Source: Pseudomonas hamedanensis (GTDB lineage: Bacteria > Pseudomonadota > Gammaproteobacteria > Pseudomonadales > Pseudomonadaceae). Taken from it: a stretch of 64,000 bases of DNA. Position numbers and translations under genes: made by a program. Positions within the stretch are counted from its first letter, which is position 1; each line of letters begins with the position of its first letter. Of this stretch, positions 44,703 to 52,727 are shown in pieces. Location of the stretch: the NCBI RefSeq assembly GCF_014268595.2, contig NZ_CP077091.1, positions 1,386,501 through 1,450,500 of the forward strand. The letters run 5' to 3'. The notes under the pieces are model-generated. The model worked only from the letters and a program-made list of their open reading frames with translations. It was not told the DNA's origin and made no database searches.

Positions 44703-44809
44703 CTGGCCTCTTCGCGGGCAAGCCCGCTCCCACAGTGATTGTGGGTTTACACAAATTCCGGGGGCAACCCAAGTCCCTGTGGGAGCGGGCTTGCCCGCGA
44801 AGAGGCCAG
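44703..44809. repeat. REP pair with perfect 33-bp arms
   Basis: Left arm 44703-44735 starts CTGGCCTCTTCGCGGGCAAG; the right arm 44777-44809 is its exact reverse complement. The 41-bp loop has no repeats. Located between the mrp operon and the convergent DUF3995 gene, where it can end both transcripts. Confidence 0.88.
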
Positions 44810-44838
44810 TTCAGCAACCACAAAAATCCGATCTGATC

Positions 44839-45279
44839 TCAAACCCAGGCAACCGCCAACAACCCCGCTCCCAGTGCCGCACACAGAGGCGAGTACACCC
44901 AGGTATCCAGCCGGGCGAACCGTGAATCCTTCACTTCCTTGAAGAAACCCACCAGATTGGAATCGCCAATCGCCCGGGCAAACATCAACAGCGCAATCGC
45001 GCTGATGACCCATTGCAGCGCTTTGTGGCTCACCGCCGGTATTCCCCAGCCAACCCGCATACATACCAATACAGCAATCACCAGCAATGCAGCCGCGACT
45101 ATCAGCGTGAGCCAGCCAGATGGATTGAAGGCCGGTCGCACGGTTTCCACAAAGCCCTTCACCGGCACTTGTGGCACCACCGCCGCTGCCGCCCATTGCC
45201 CACCCAGCGCCCAATACACGTGCATCAGACTGATCGCCGCGAAAATACTCACCAGCCATTGAGCCAACACAAAGGTCAT
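44839..45279 (-). CDS. DUF3995 family membrane protein
   Basis: Protein of 146 aa with four hydrophobic segments. LMHVYWALGGQWAAAAVVP in helix 1 and the closing FARLDTWVYSPLCAALGAGL are DUF3995 landmarks. Function unknown. The start at 45279 excludes ten in-frame upstream residues and puts the first membrane segment at the N-terminus. A gap of 144 bp with no gene lies upstream. Confidence 0.82.
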   Translation of the reverse strand: MTFVLAQWLVSIFAAISLMHVYWALGGQWAAAAVVPQVPVKGFVETVRPAFNPSGWLTLIVAAALLVIAVLVCMRVGWGIPAVSHKALQWVISAIALLMFARAIGDSNLVGFFKEVKDSRFARLDTWVYSPLCAALGAGLLAVAWV

Positions 45280-45423
45280 GGTTGAAATCCTTGAAAGGGA
45301 TTTGAACAAACCATCGTAGTCGGATTTTTTGCGCCTGCACGACCGGTCGGCGGTACGCTGCCCTGCACCTCGTATCGCCGGGCGGGTGCACGATCTACGT
45401 TAATCATGCAGCCGGAACCACTG

Positions 45424-46440
45424 TCAGTTCAGACCAGCCGCGACCTTGTCAGCCACATCCTTGGGCAACCATGCCTGCCACACCTGCGGATGTTCCTTCA
45501 TGAACGCCAGCGCGGCATCCCGAGGCGCGGTGTGCTTCTCACTCATCTGCGCCAGCGCCTTGTTCAGCGGCTCGATCGGGAAATCGACCTTGCTGAAGAA
45601 TTCGGCTATTTGCGGGTATTGCTTCTGAAAAGGTGTTGAAACACCGATCGACAGCTTCGACGCCAGCGACCGCGTCGGTTTCGGATCGCGATTGTCGGCA
45701 TCCGTCAGGGTCTTCCACGCCTCGGCATCAAACGGCGGCTCTTGCAGTTGCACCAGTTTGAACTTGCCCAGCAACGGCGTCGGCGACCAGTAATAGAACA
45801 ACACCGGTTTACCCCGACGAATCGATGAACTGATCTCGGCATCGAGCGCGGCACCCGAGCCGCTGCGGAAGTTGGTGAAGTCGTTTTGCAAGCCGTAAGC
45901 CGTCAGCTTCTGCTTGTTGACCACCTCCGAGGTCCACCCGATCGGGCTGTTGAGAAAGCGCCCCTTGCCTGGATTCTCCGGGTCCCTGAACACGTCCTTG
46001 TATTGTTTCAGATCACTGACACTGCGCAGCTCCGGCGCCAGCGGCTTGATGCCCTTGGCCGGGTCACCCTTGATTACGTACTCCGGCACCCACCAGCCCT
46101 CGGTGGCGCCCTTCACGATATCGCCCAGGCTGACAACCTTGCCCTCGGCCTCGGCCTTGATCCACACCGGGCTGCGTCCGGCCCACTCTTCGCCGATGAC
46201 CTGAATGTCATTGTTGGCCAGCGCGGTTTCCAGGGTGATGGTGGTGCCCGGCAAAGTGTCGGTGGGCAACCCGTAGCCCTTTTCGACGATGATGCGCAGT
46301 ACATCGGTGATCAGGCTGCCGCTTTCCCAATTCAGATCGGCAAAATGGATCGGTGCCTGAGCGGCCATCAGCGTTGGCGTTGAAGCCAGCAATGTCCATG
46401 CAGCCACACTGGCGGCCAATAACCGTCGAATTCCGTTCAT
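45424..46440 (-). CDS. Glycine betaine/choline-type ABC substrate-binding protein (OpuAC family)
   Basis: Periplasmic binding protein of 338 aa with a signal peptide of about 27 residues ending MAAQAP. The OpuAC pattern is present: IHFADLNWESGSLITDVLRI at the mature start, WVPEYVIKGDPAKGIK, and YYWSPTPLLGKFKLVQL, where Trp/Tyr residues can form a cation-pi box for quaternary amines. The start at 46440 is set by the signal peptide. It has no permease or ATPase gene beside it, so it may feed a shared importer or a different osmolyte system. Substrate not determined. Confidence 0.88.
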   Translation of the reverse strand: MNGIRRLLAASVAAWTLLASTPTLMAAQAPIHFADLNWESGSLITDVLRIIVEKGYGLPTDTLPGTTITLETALANNDIQVIGEEWAGRSPVWIKAEAEGKVVSLGDIVKGATEGWWVPEYVIKGDPAKGIKPLAPELRSVSDLKQYKDVFRDPENPGKGRFLNSPIGWTSEVVNKQKLTAYGLQNDFTNFRSGSGAALDAEISSSIRRGKPVLFYYWSPTPLLGKFKLVQLQEPPFDAEAWKTLTDADNRDPKPTRSLASKLSIGVSTPFQKQYPQIAEFFSKVDFPIEPLNKALAQMSEKHTAPRDAALAFMKEHPQVWQAWLPKDVADKVAAGLN

Positions 46441-46564
46441 GCATTGCACCTCGTGCTGTCCACAGCAATGACAGGATGGCCTGCCAGACCGCAAGCCTCT
46501 GAGTACTCAGTCAACTCACTGTAGCCGAGGTTCCTGCATTTTCAGGGACATGCACTGCGTGACG

Positions 46565-46762
46565 CTACGATTCAGAATTTTCCTGCAGGATTTGCAGCTC
46601 GCGTCTGACCATGCTCGCGTACTCCGCCGGGCGCAATGTATAGATCTGCGCAGCCACCCAGTTCAGCCACGCCCCTTGCAGCTCAGCCTTGGCCGCCAGC
46701 AAACGCCGGGCTTCCTGGCGTGCCGTGTCGAGATTGTGCGAATGAAACTGCGCCCTGTTCAC
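46565..46762 (-). CDS. Small helical protein coupled to the upstream gene, 65 aa
   Basis: Helical, cytoplasmic protein starting at a GTG that overlaps the stop of the preceding gene (GTGA, 4 nt). Contains LDTARQEARRLLAAKAELQG and a Trp-rich LNWVAAQIYTL segment. The coupling and the shared strand indicate a two-gene operon with the 149-aa protein. No family recognised. An alternative, longer frame from 46801 would overlap the neighbour much more and is unlikely. Confidence 0.65.
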   Translation of the reverse strand: MNRAQFHSHNLDTARQEARRLLAAKAELQGAWLNWVAAQIYTLRPAEYASMVRRELQILQENSES

Positions 46763-47208
46763 TCGCTGGCCTTGAACGTAATCAGCTCGCCCTTGCGCCA
46801 CTTGGCTGCTTTGGCGGTGACAGCCTTCAAGGTTTTGGTCAGGCCTTCCTGCAACTGGTCGTTTGCGGCGAATACGGTCACCACACTGTGGCCTTCCTTG
46901 AACAGGATCGCTTGGCCTTCGGCAGTCGTGACGAAGGCGTAGTCGCCCAGGCCGTAAACCGTCAGTTTGATATCGCGGAAACGAATGTCCAGCTTGCCGC
47001 CTTCACGACTGGGCAGGACCGAGGCGCTGAAATGATCGCCGACTTTAAGCTTGAGTCCGGGTTTGTCATCGACCACCAGGGCACTCTCGGTATCGATTTC
47101 GGCGACGTAAATGCCTTCGGCGTTTTGCTCGGTGATGTAAACAAAACGTGATTGAAACTGCTTGACCAGCTTTGCGCGTAAATCACCCAGCACGAACAAA
47201 GCATGCAT
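46759..47208 (-). CDS. Protein of unknown function, 149 aa, beta-rich
   Basis: Cytoplasmic protein with alternating hydrophobic residues suggesting a beta-sheet fold (FVYITEQNAEGIYVAEIDTE, then LKVGDHFSASVLPS), ending with a helical Lys/Ala-rich tail. The ATG at 47208 is my choice; a TTG at 47226 preceded by GGGGA is an alternative that adds six residues. First gene of a pair with the small helical protein. No family recognised. Confidence 0.65.
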   Translation of the reverse strand: MHALFVLGDLRAKLVKQFQSRFVYITEQNAEGIYVAEIDTESALVVDDKPGLKLKVGDHFSASVLPSREGGKLDIRFRDIKLTVYGLGDYAFVTTAEGQAILFKEGHSVVTVFAANDQLQEGLTKTLKAVTAKAAKWRKGELITFKASE

Positions 47209-47629
47209 ATCGAGGTTACTGACTGCCAAAGAAACATCCCCACATCTGAAAAAGCGCGTACGGAAAACGCGCACGGCAAAGAAACGGCCAGGCCGATGGA
47301 ACTGCCAGATAACTCAAAAATACCCGAAGTGAACAGAGCGCTCATTGATCGCGAGGTTCGTAGACTACTGGATTGTCAGTCATGAAACCCGCCCTGTAGT
47401 TCGACAAACCTTGAAGGAAAAAGCCTCAAGAGCGACCAGAGCAAAGCTGACTACGAACTTTAGGGAAATTTCTCACGAAAAAAAGCACTTTTCCGACATA
47501 TCCCTCGCGAAAAATTGCTTTAGATAAGCCCGGTCGTCAACAAGTATTGGCGATTTTAGAGCAGCGTTCCTCATTACGACTACCCGAACCGACCGGTAAA
47601 TGCCGGCCGACTGACGAAAAGGACTTCAT
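47209..47629. other. Gene-free interval, AT-rich
   Basis: A stretch of about 420 bp without a credible gene. The part from 47440 to 47530 is clearly richer in A and T than the surroundings (AAATTTCTCACGAAAAAAAG). It must hold the divergent promoters of the minus-strand pair and the plus-strand 91-aa gene. A weak GC hairpin near 47590-47612 lies just before the 91-aa gene's ribosome site. Confidence 0.5.
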
Positions 47630-47905
47630 ATGTGCACATTGACTCACTTTGCCATGTTGCCCGACGAACGTGTCACTGCCTCGATGATCATGCAGGCGGC
47701 CGACATGGACAACCCGCCAACACCGACCTGGAGCCACCGAACGCCGCGCTTTCGGGTCGTACCCGCCGGCAACGCTTTTTTTCACATCAAGGAAACGTCT
47801 ACCGGGCTTGTAAGAGGTTTCCGCGAAAACCACAACGAGGCCTGTGCCCTCGCGCGCTGGCTTGAATCAAAAATCGAACTCCATGGCGATGCTCGCCTCA
47901 GATAA
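47630..47905 (+). CDS. Small protein of unknown function, 91 aa
   Basis: Begins MCTLTHFAMLPDERVTASMI; the middle has FRVVPAGNAFFHIKETSTG, a beta-hairpin-like stretch, followed by a helix containing NEACALARWLE. The ending of a hairpin plus one helix resembles the layout of other small proteins in this window (28628, 48195). AAGGA nine bases before the ATG. Followed 44 bp later by the DUF2789 gene, perhaps co-transcribed. Confidence 0.65.
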   Translation: MCTLTHFAMLPDERVTASMIMQAADMDNPPTPTWSHRTPRFRVVPAGNAFFHIKETSTGLVRGFRENHNEACALARWLESKIELHGDARLR

Positions 47906-47949
47906 AGAAGTATCGACAAGCCGTACCGGCGCCCACCGAGGAGTACATG

Positions 47950-48189
47950 ATGGAACTGCCTACAGAACTGAATCTGACCACCGTTTTCGAACAACTGGGC
48001 CTGCCTTCGGATGAGGCGTCCATTAATGATTTTGTCGAAGCACATCCGCTGGACCCGGACACTAAACTCATCGATGCGGACTTCTGGACACCGCAACAGG
48101 CACAGTTACTAAAGGAATGGTTACGCGCCGACGGCGAGGAAGCGCCCTTTGTCGATGAACTGAACGTACGTCTGCACCGCGGCAAATAG
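47950..48189 (+). CDS. DUF2789 family protein
   Basis: Small acidic protein of 79 aa. FEQLGLPSDEASINDFVEAH, the FWTPQQAQLLKEWL segment and a closing VDELNVRLHRG match the DUF2789 family of Pseudomonas and relatives, role unknown. Two ATGs stand in tandem (47947, 47950); GAGGAG upstream fits the second better. Confidence 0.85.
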   Translation: MELPTELNLTTVFEQLGLPSDEASINDFVEAHPLDPDTKLIDADFWTPQQAQLLKEWLRADGEEAPFVDELNVRLHRGK

Positions 48190-48194
48190 TACGC

Positions 48195-48371
48195 TCAGTG
48201 CAAGCGGTCGCCCGACTCGATGTTCAGTTGCTCGAGCCAGGCGGCCCTGCATTCTTCTGCTTCACCCCGGCTGGCGAATGCGGTCCCGCGACGCTCGCCG
48301 TTGAGCAACACCACCCAGCAGACGCTTTGCCCCCTCGCACGCAAGCCAGCGGGCACGCCGCTGCCAATCAT
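48195..48371 (-). CDS. Small protein of unknown function, 58 aa
   Basis: Begins MIGSGVPAGLRARGQSVCWV; a beta-hairpin (SVCWVVLLNGERRGTAFAS) is followed by a helix GEAEECRAAWLEQL. This hairpin-helix layout with Trp-x-Val is like the DUF2188-type protein at 28628. Ribosome site weak, and a longer GTG-start frame from 48398 is possible. It converges with the DUF2789 gene 5 bp away. Confidence 0.5.
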   Translation of the reverse strand: MIGSGVPAGLRARGQSVCWVVLLNGERRGTAFASRGEAEECRAAWLEQLNIESGDRLH

Positions 48372-48512
48372 CACTGCAACATCAACCCTGCACTGCACGC
48401 CGGCCTCCGAGAGATAATTAGCTGCCTAACTAAGCGGGCAGATTAATGGTTTCCCCCGGACGGAAACAGCAACCGCCGTGCACAGCTTCATTGCGTCAAC
48501 CGTAACAATCAC

Positions 48513-50126
48513 TTAGCGCGGACTCTCCGGCCTGTAGCCCAGACGCAAACCACCCCAATGCCTGCCCTTGATCATGATCGGTACCGACAGGTCGTGCATC
48601 AGCTCGCCGGTATCGCGGGTGTACGTCTGCAACAGCACCGGTTGCTGGTGACTGCCGCAGCGGATCCCGGTGCGATCGGCAAACTTGCGCTTGGTGCGAT
48701 TGTTCACCGTGTCGACGGACGCATCCCCGGTCAATGGCTGGCTGAAAACCTGGTTATGCGTAGGCACATACCCTTGCTGCGTACAGGCAATCGCAAACAC
48801 CAGCCCCTCATGGCGCCGCAGCAATGGCTCCTGAATCGCAGGCAAGACCTGATCGGTGTAACGGTCGAAACGGGTCTGATACTTGGCCGGCTCCGTACCG
48901 GGAATCAGCTGGTAGTTGCGATCGAAAAGATCGTCCAGGCTGATTCGGCCCTGCTCGACATCCGCTTCGAACCGCGCCGCAATCTGACTCGCACCTTCGC
49001 GGGCCAGGTCGTAGACGCGCTGGTGATAGTCGTCCAGCCCCACTTCGGCGAGGCGCTCGCTGATGGTTTCGGCCTGGCCTTCCATTTGCACCGCCGCCTC
49101 GGCCAGGCGTCGGGTCTGTTGATCGCTGATTGCCAGATCACTGCGCATCTGCTCGACGGCCTTGAATAAACTGTCGAGCTGCTCGCGATTGGTTTGTGCG
49201 CCACGGGCGATCTCGCCGACTTGCCCTTCCACCCCGGCCGCCAGGCGAGCGATATTCTCCAAGTGCTGGCCGGTGCGCTCGACCTGTTCGACGCCGGTGT
49301 GCAAATCGCTCGACAACTGGCGAATCTGCTCGACCACCTGCGCAGTGCGCTGCTGGATGTCGGCGACCATTTCACCCACCTCACCCGTCGCCGACGCCGT
49401 GCGCGCCGCCAACCCGCGCACTTCATCCGCCACCACCGCGAAACCACGACCATGCTCGCCGGCCCGCGCCGCTTCTATCGCCGCGTTCAAGGCCAGCAGA
49501 TTGGTCTGGCTGGCGATCGATTGAATCACCAGGGTCACTCGCTGGATATCGTCACTGCGCACGCTCAACGCCTCGATCAGTTCGCGGCTGGCATTGGCAC
49601 GCTGGCTGAGCTGATGCATGCGCGAAATCGAATCAATCAGTTCGTTGCGCCCCGCCGCGCTGCTCTGATGCGCCTCGGCGGCCGCCTCCAGGGCTTCGCG
49701 GCTGAGCTGCGACGTCGCGTGCTCAGTGGCAATCATCACCTCGGCGTTGCTGACGATCCGTGCTGCCGCGTCGAGTTGCGATTGCAGCTTGCTCGCCAGC
49801 GCCTTGACCGAAAATGCGACACCGGCCGCGGACAGCGCGTTATGGCTGGTGGTGCAGGAAAGGTCTCGGGTCAGCTCGGCGATGGCACTGCCGGTATCGA
49901 CAGGCGCGGCCTCGGGGGTGGCGCGGGAACGCAAGCGCGGCAGCCAGACAATCAGCATCGCCAACGGCATGCCGACGTACAACGACCAATCAGCCAGCGT
50001 CGTGGCGGCCAGCAACAGCATCAGGGCGATGCTTTGCAAGGTCGGAGCGATCCAGCGGTTTTTCGGCAAAAGCACTGGTGCAGGCAGAGCCGCAACCAGA
50101 GATCCGTCTCTCGTCATCTTCATCAC
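48513..50126 (-). CDS. Methyl-accepting chemotaxis protein with C-terminal sensor region
   Basis: Chemoreceptor of 537 aa with an unusual order. Two hydrophobic segments near residues 28-62 form an N-terminal membrane hairpin with almost no periplasmic loop. The signalling domain follows, with the conserved hairpin tip [20 protein letters not shown] near residue 205. After it, about 170 residues form a soluble C-terminal domain ([56 protein letters not shown]) resembling a Cache-like sensor. So it probably senses a cytoplasmic signal rather than a periplasmic ligand. Single gene. Confidence 0.88.
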   Translation of the reverse strand: MMKMTRDGSLVAALPAPVLLPKNRWIAPTLQSIALMLLLAATTLADWSLYVGMPLAMLIVWLPRLRSRATPEAAPVDTGSAIAELTRDLSCTTSHNALSAAGVAFSVKALASKLQSQLDAAARIVSNAEVMIATEHATSQLSREALEAAAEAHQSSAAGRNELIDSISRMHQLSQRANASRELIEALSVRSDDIQRVTLVIQSIASQTNLLALNAAIEAARAGEHGRGFAVVADEVRGLAARTASATGEVGEMVADIQQRTAQVVEQIRQLSSDLHTGVEQVERTGQHLENIARLAAGVEGQVGEIARGAQTNREQLDSLFKAVEQMRSDLAISDQQTRRLAEAAVQMEGQAETISERLAEVGLDDYHQRVYDLAREGASQIAARFEADVEQGRISLDDLFDRNYQLIPGTEPAKYQTRFDRYTDQVLPAIQEPLLRRHEGLVFAIACTQQGYVPTHNQVFSQPLTGDASVDTVNNRTKRKFADRTGIRCGSHQQPVLLQTYTRDTGELMHDLSVPIMIKGRHWGGLRLGYRPESPR

Positions 50127-50253
50127 CCCACGCTTGTTCTCATTGTTGTGACTGCATTAAACGCCACTACAACGCCATTATCCATGGTCCGTTAGTCGTG
50201 GGGCTGTGGCAGGTCAATGGAACGGCGCAGGATTGCTGCAGACGAGCAAAAGC

Positions 50254-50307
50254 AAAGATCGCAGCCGCCGGCAACCCATGTGGGGCTGCCGACGGCTGCG
50301 ATCTTTT
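50254..50307. repeat. Inverted repeat of the AAAGATCGCAGCC type
   Basis: Arms AAAGATCGCAGCCG (50254-50267) and CGGCTGCGATCTTT (50293-50306) pair over 14 bp. The loop contains a smaller GGCAACCC / GGGGCTGCC hairpin. This sequence type is repeated in Pseudomonas genomes. It lies between the dksA-like gene and the MCP gene on the minus strand and may end the former transcript. Confidence 0.75.
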
Positions 50308-50310
50308 CGG

Positions 50311-50334
50311 GGTAGTCCCTATTCAGGGACTACC
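50311..50334. terminator. Perfect 10-bp stem hairpin after the DksA-like gene
   Basis: GGTAGTCCCT and AGGGACTACC are exact complements with the loop ATTC, 8 bp after the end of the DksA-like gene. There is no U-tract directly behind it on either strand, so it is either a stabilising 3' hairpin or works with the adjacent long repeat. Confidence 0.5.
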
Positions 50335-50342
50335 GCACAGAA

Positions 50343-50747
50343 TCAGGCCTGACGCTGGTGCTTGTCGATCTGCTCGTGACGCTCTTGAGCTTCGATGCAG
50401 TATTTGGTGGTCGGGCTGATCAGCAGGCGCTTCAGGCCAATGGCCTCGCCGCTGTCGTCACACCAGCCAAAGCTGTCGTCCTTGATGCGCTCAAGGGCTT
50501 GTTCCAGTTGCGGCAGCATGCGCTGGTCGCGGTCGATCGCGTTGACCAGCCAGGTGCGCTCTTCTTCAACCGAAGCCGCGTCCGCCGGGTCAGCCGGGGT
50601 GTCCAGGCTTTCGATGGCGATACGATTTTGCTCAATGCGCTCGTGGGTTTCGACTTTCATGTTCTGCAACAGCTCAGTGAAGAAAGCGTGTTGCTCTGCA
50701 TTCATGTAGTCATCTGCCGGCATAGCCAGCAACTTGTCCTTTGTCAT
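50343..50747 (-). CDS. DksA-like RNA polymerase-binding protein lacking two zinc cysteines
   Basis: Protein of 134 aa with the DksA layout: long coiled coil, tip residues Asp53/Asp56/Ala58 (DPADAA), globular part and C-terminal helix. The four zinc Cys of classical DksA are reduced to two: Cys96 and Cys117 stay, while the partners are Ser99 and Ala120. P. aeruginosa DksA2 is likewise a zinc-independent paralogue of this size, so this protein probably supports the (p)ppGpp stringent response when zinc is scarce. I saw no Zur-box-like palindrome upstream. The start at 50747 is chosen because it gives the family length; the frame is open to 50846. Confidence 0.85.
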   Translation of the reverse strand: MTKDKLLAMPADDYMNAEQHAFFTELLQNMKVETHERIEQNRIAIESLDTPADPADAASVEEERTWLVNAIDRDQRMLPQLEQALERIKDDSFGWCDDSGEAIGLKRLLISPTTKYCIEAQERHEQIDKHQRQA

Positions 50748-51150
50748 TGATATCTCTATAAAAAAACGTGCATTAAGGCGAATTAGGGAGCGTTTCGGCG
50801 ATCCGTGTCCGGTCGACGAAAAGGCATCGTTTATTGCAAACGCCACCCGGCACTCAATTTACGAAGGGGCGGCAGTCTAAGGCCCGATTGAGGCCTCAGC
50901 AACTCTAAATACGGGAATTTGTCCGACACAGCCCGGAAACTGCTCTGACACTAGCGTCGCAGCGGTCATCGGAGTGCGTTTATAGCAAGAAATTCAGTCC
51001 AGCGGCGTTATATAGAAGACAAACGGCTAACTGCGCCGCGCCTGAGCACGAAATTTTCCGCGGTCGGTGCATCGTTTCAGCACAGCAGACCCCGCACAGC
51101 CCCACTACTATCAGGCCCAACGTGCGATCAATCAGCCTGAAGGATGCCTT

Positions 51151-52059
51151 ATGCCCCGCCCCGATCTGTCGGCCACCGACGAGGTTTCGCTCGCCAGCCC
51201 CCCGATCAATGCCGAGCGCTTGCTGCAACGGATCAGCGACGAATATGAAACCCTTCCGCGTCAACTCAAACGCGTCGCCAGCTATATGAGCCAACAGAGC
51301 GACCGGATCATGGTCGACCGCATCAGCGACATCGCGCGCGAATGCGAAGTCCATCCGTCCGCCATCGTGCGATTCTCGCAACGCTTCGGTTTCAGCGGCT
51401 TCAGCGAAATGCAGTCGCTGTTTCGTAGTGCCTACACCAACAAAGCCTCGCCGGTGCAAAACTACCAGCAGCGCATTCGCAGCATGATCACCAACCAGAC
51501 ACAAAAGGCCAGCGACGGCGACCTCGCCCGCGAATGCATCGATGCCACCCGCTCAGGCATCGAGCGCCTGGGCCGCGAACTCGACGACAGCGCCTTCGAA
51601 AAAGCCGTCAACCTCATCGCCCACGCCGAGAACATTTATGTGATTGGCGTGCGCCGCTCCTTCGCCGTGGCCGACTACCTCGTTTACAACCTGCAACACA
51701 CCGAGAAACGCATCCACCTGGTTTCGGGCCTCGGCGGCAGCTATCGGGAGCAAATGCGCAGCGTACGCGCCAATGACCTGGTCATCGCCATCAGTTTCGT
51801 ACCTTATGCCAAGGAAACCCGGCACTGCCTGCGCTTCGCCCGTCAGCAACAGGCCAACACGCTGATACTCACCGACAGCGCGCTCTCGCCGCTGGCAAAA
51901 CTGGCCGACAGCGTGCTGCTGGTCAACGAAGGCAGCGCCCTCGCCTTTCGTTCACTGAGCGCGACGCTGTGCCTGTGTCAGGCATTGTTTGTCGCGGTGG
52001 CGTATCGGTTGGGACTGAATGTCGATGAGATTCACGAACAGGCTGGATTCGATGACTGA
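51151..52059 (+). CDS. MurR/RpiR-family transcriptional regulator
   Basis: Regulator of 302 aa: N-terminal RpiR-type helix-turn-helix (HPSAIVRFSQRFGFSGFSEM near residue 68) and a C-terminal SIS phosphosugar-binding domain (ENIYVIGVRRSFAVADYLVY). AAGGA six bases before the ATG at 51151 sets the start. No sugar genes are nearby, so its target is unknown; the GST and AlkC-like genes follow on the same strand with gaps of 60 and 2 bp. The 403-bp gap upstream (50748-51150) contains only the divergent promoters as far as I can see. Confidence 0.88.
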   Translation: MPRPDLSATDEVSLASPPINAERLLQRISDEYETLPRQLKRVASYMSQQSDRIMVDRISDIARECEVHPSAIVRFSQRFGFSGFSEMQSLFRSAYTNKASPVQNYQQRIRSMITNQTQKASDGDLARECIDATRSGIERLGRELDDSAFEKAVNLIAHAENIYVIGVRRSFAVADYLVYNLQHTEKRIHLVSGLGGSYREQMRSVRANDLVIAISFVPYAKETRHCLRFARQQQANTLILTDSALSPLAKLADSVLLVNEGSALAFRSLSATLCLCQALFVAVAYRLGLNVDEIHEQAGFDD

Positions 52060-52119
52060 CAATTGCCGCCGGCTCGGCTAGGTTATGTGTCCCACCGATT
52101 CGACTTGAAGGAACGCGTC

Positions 52120-52725
52120 ATGAAACTGATCGGCCTGCTCGACTCCCCTTACGTGCGCCGCGTGGCCATCTCAGCCAAATGCCTGGGCATCGACCTGGAA
52201 CACGAGTCGGTCTCGGTGTTCCGGCATTTTGAGCAATTCCAGCAGATCAACCCGGTGGTCAAAGCGCCAACGCTGATCCTCGACGACGGCCTCGTGTTGA
52301 TGGACTCGACCCTCATCCTCGACTACCTCGAAAGCGCTTGCGGCAAGAGCCTGTTGCCGGCTGAATTGACGCGGCGCGCGCAAGCCTTGCGCCTGATCGG
52401 CCTGAGCCTCGCCGCGTGCGAAAAATCCGTGCAGCTCTACTACGAACGCAACCTGCGTCCGGCCGACATTCAATATCAACCTTGGGTTGAGCGCGTTGAA
52501 GGCCAACTCGCCGCCGCATTGACTGCACTGGAAAAAGAACTTGAGCACAGTGCCTTGCCCGAGGATGGCTCGCTCGCCCAGGACGGCATCAGCCTGGCGG
52601 TCGCGTGGAGCTTCACCGCACTGGTCGTGCCAGATCAGATCGATGCCACGCGCTATCCGCGTATCGCCCATTACACCGCTTACGCTGAAGGCACCGGCGC
52701 GTTCATCAGCACGCCGATGAACTGA
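52120..52725 (+). CDS. Glutathione S-transferase family protein
   Basis: Glutathione transferase of 201 aa. The thioredoxin-like domain has LLDSPYVRRVAISAKCLGID at the start, NPVVKAPTLI with the cis-Pro near residue 51, and the glutathione-binding MDSTLILDYL near 64. The Ser12 in DSPYVRR is the probable thiol-activating residue. GAAGGA before the ATG at 52120. The AlkC-like gene starts 2 bp after its stop, suggesting co-transcription. Confidence 0.88.
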   Translation: MKLIGLLDSPYVRRVAISAKCLGIDLEHESVSVFRHFEQFQQINPVVKAPTLILDDGLVLMDSTLILDYLESACGKSLLPAELTRRAQALRLIGLSLAACEKSVQLYYERNLRPADIQYQPWVERVEGQLAAALTALEKELEHSALPEDGSLAQDGISLAVAWSFTALVVPDQIDATRYPRIAHYTAYAEGTGAFISTPMN

Positions 52726-52727
52726 GC

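Noticed and set aside
50748..51150. Zur-box search upstream of the DksA-like gene
   Set aside because: No AT-rich palindrome of the GTTATAACATAAC type was seen; only ordinary AT-rich promoter sequence.
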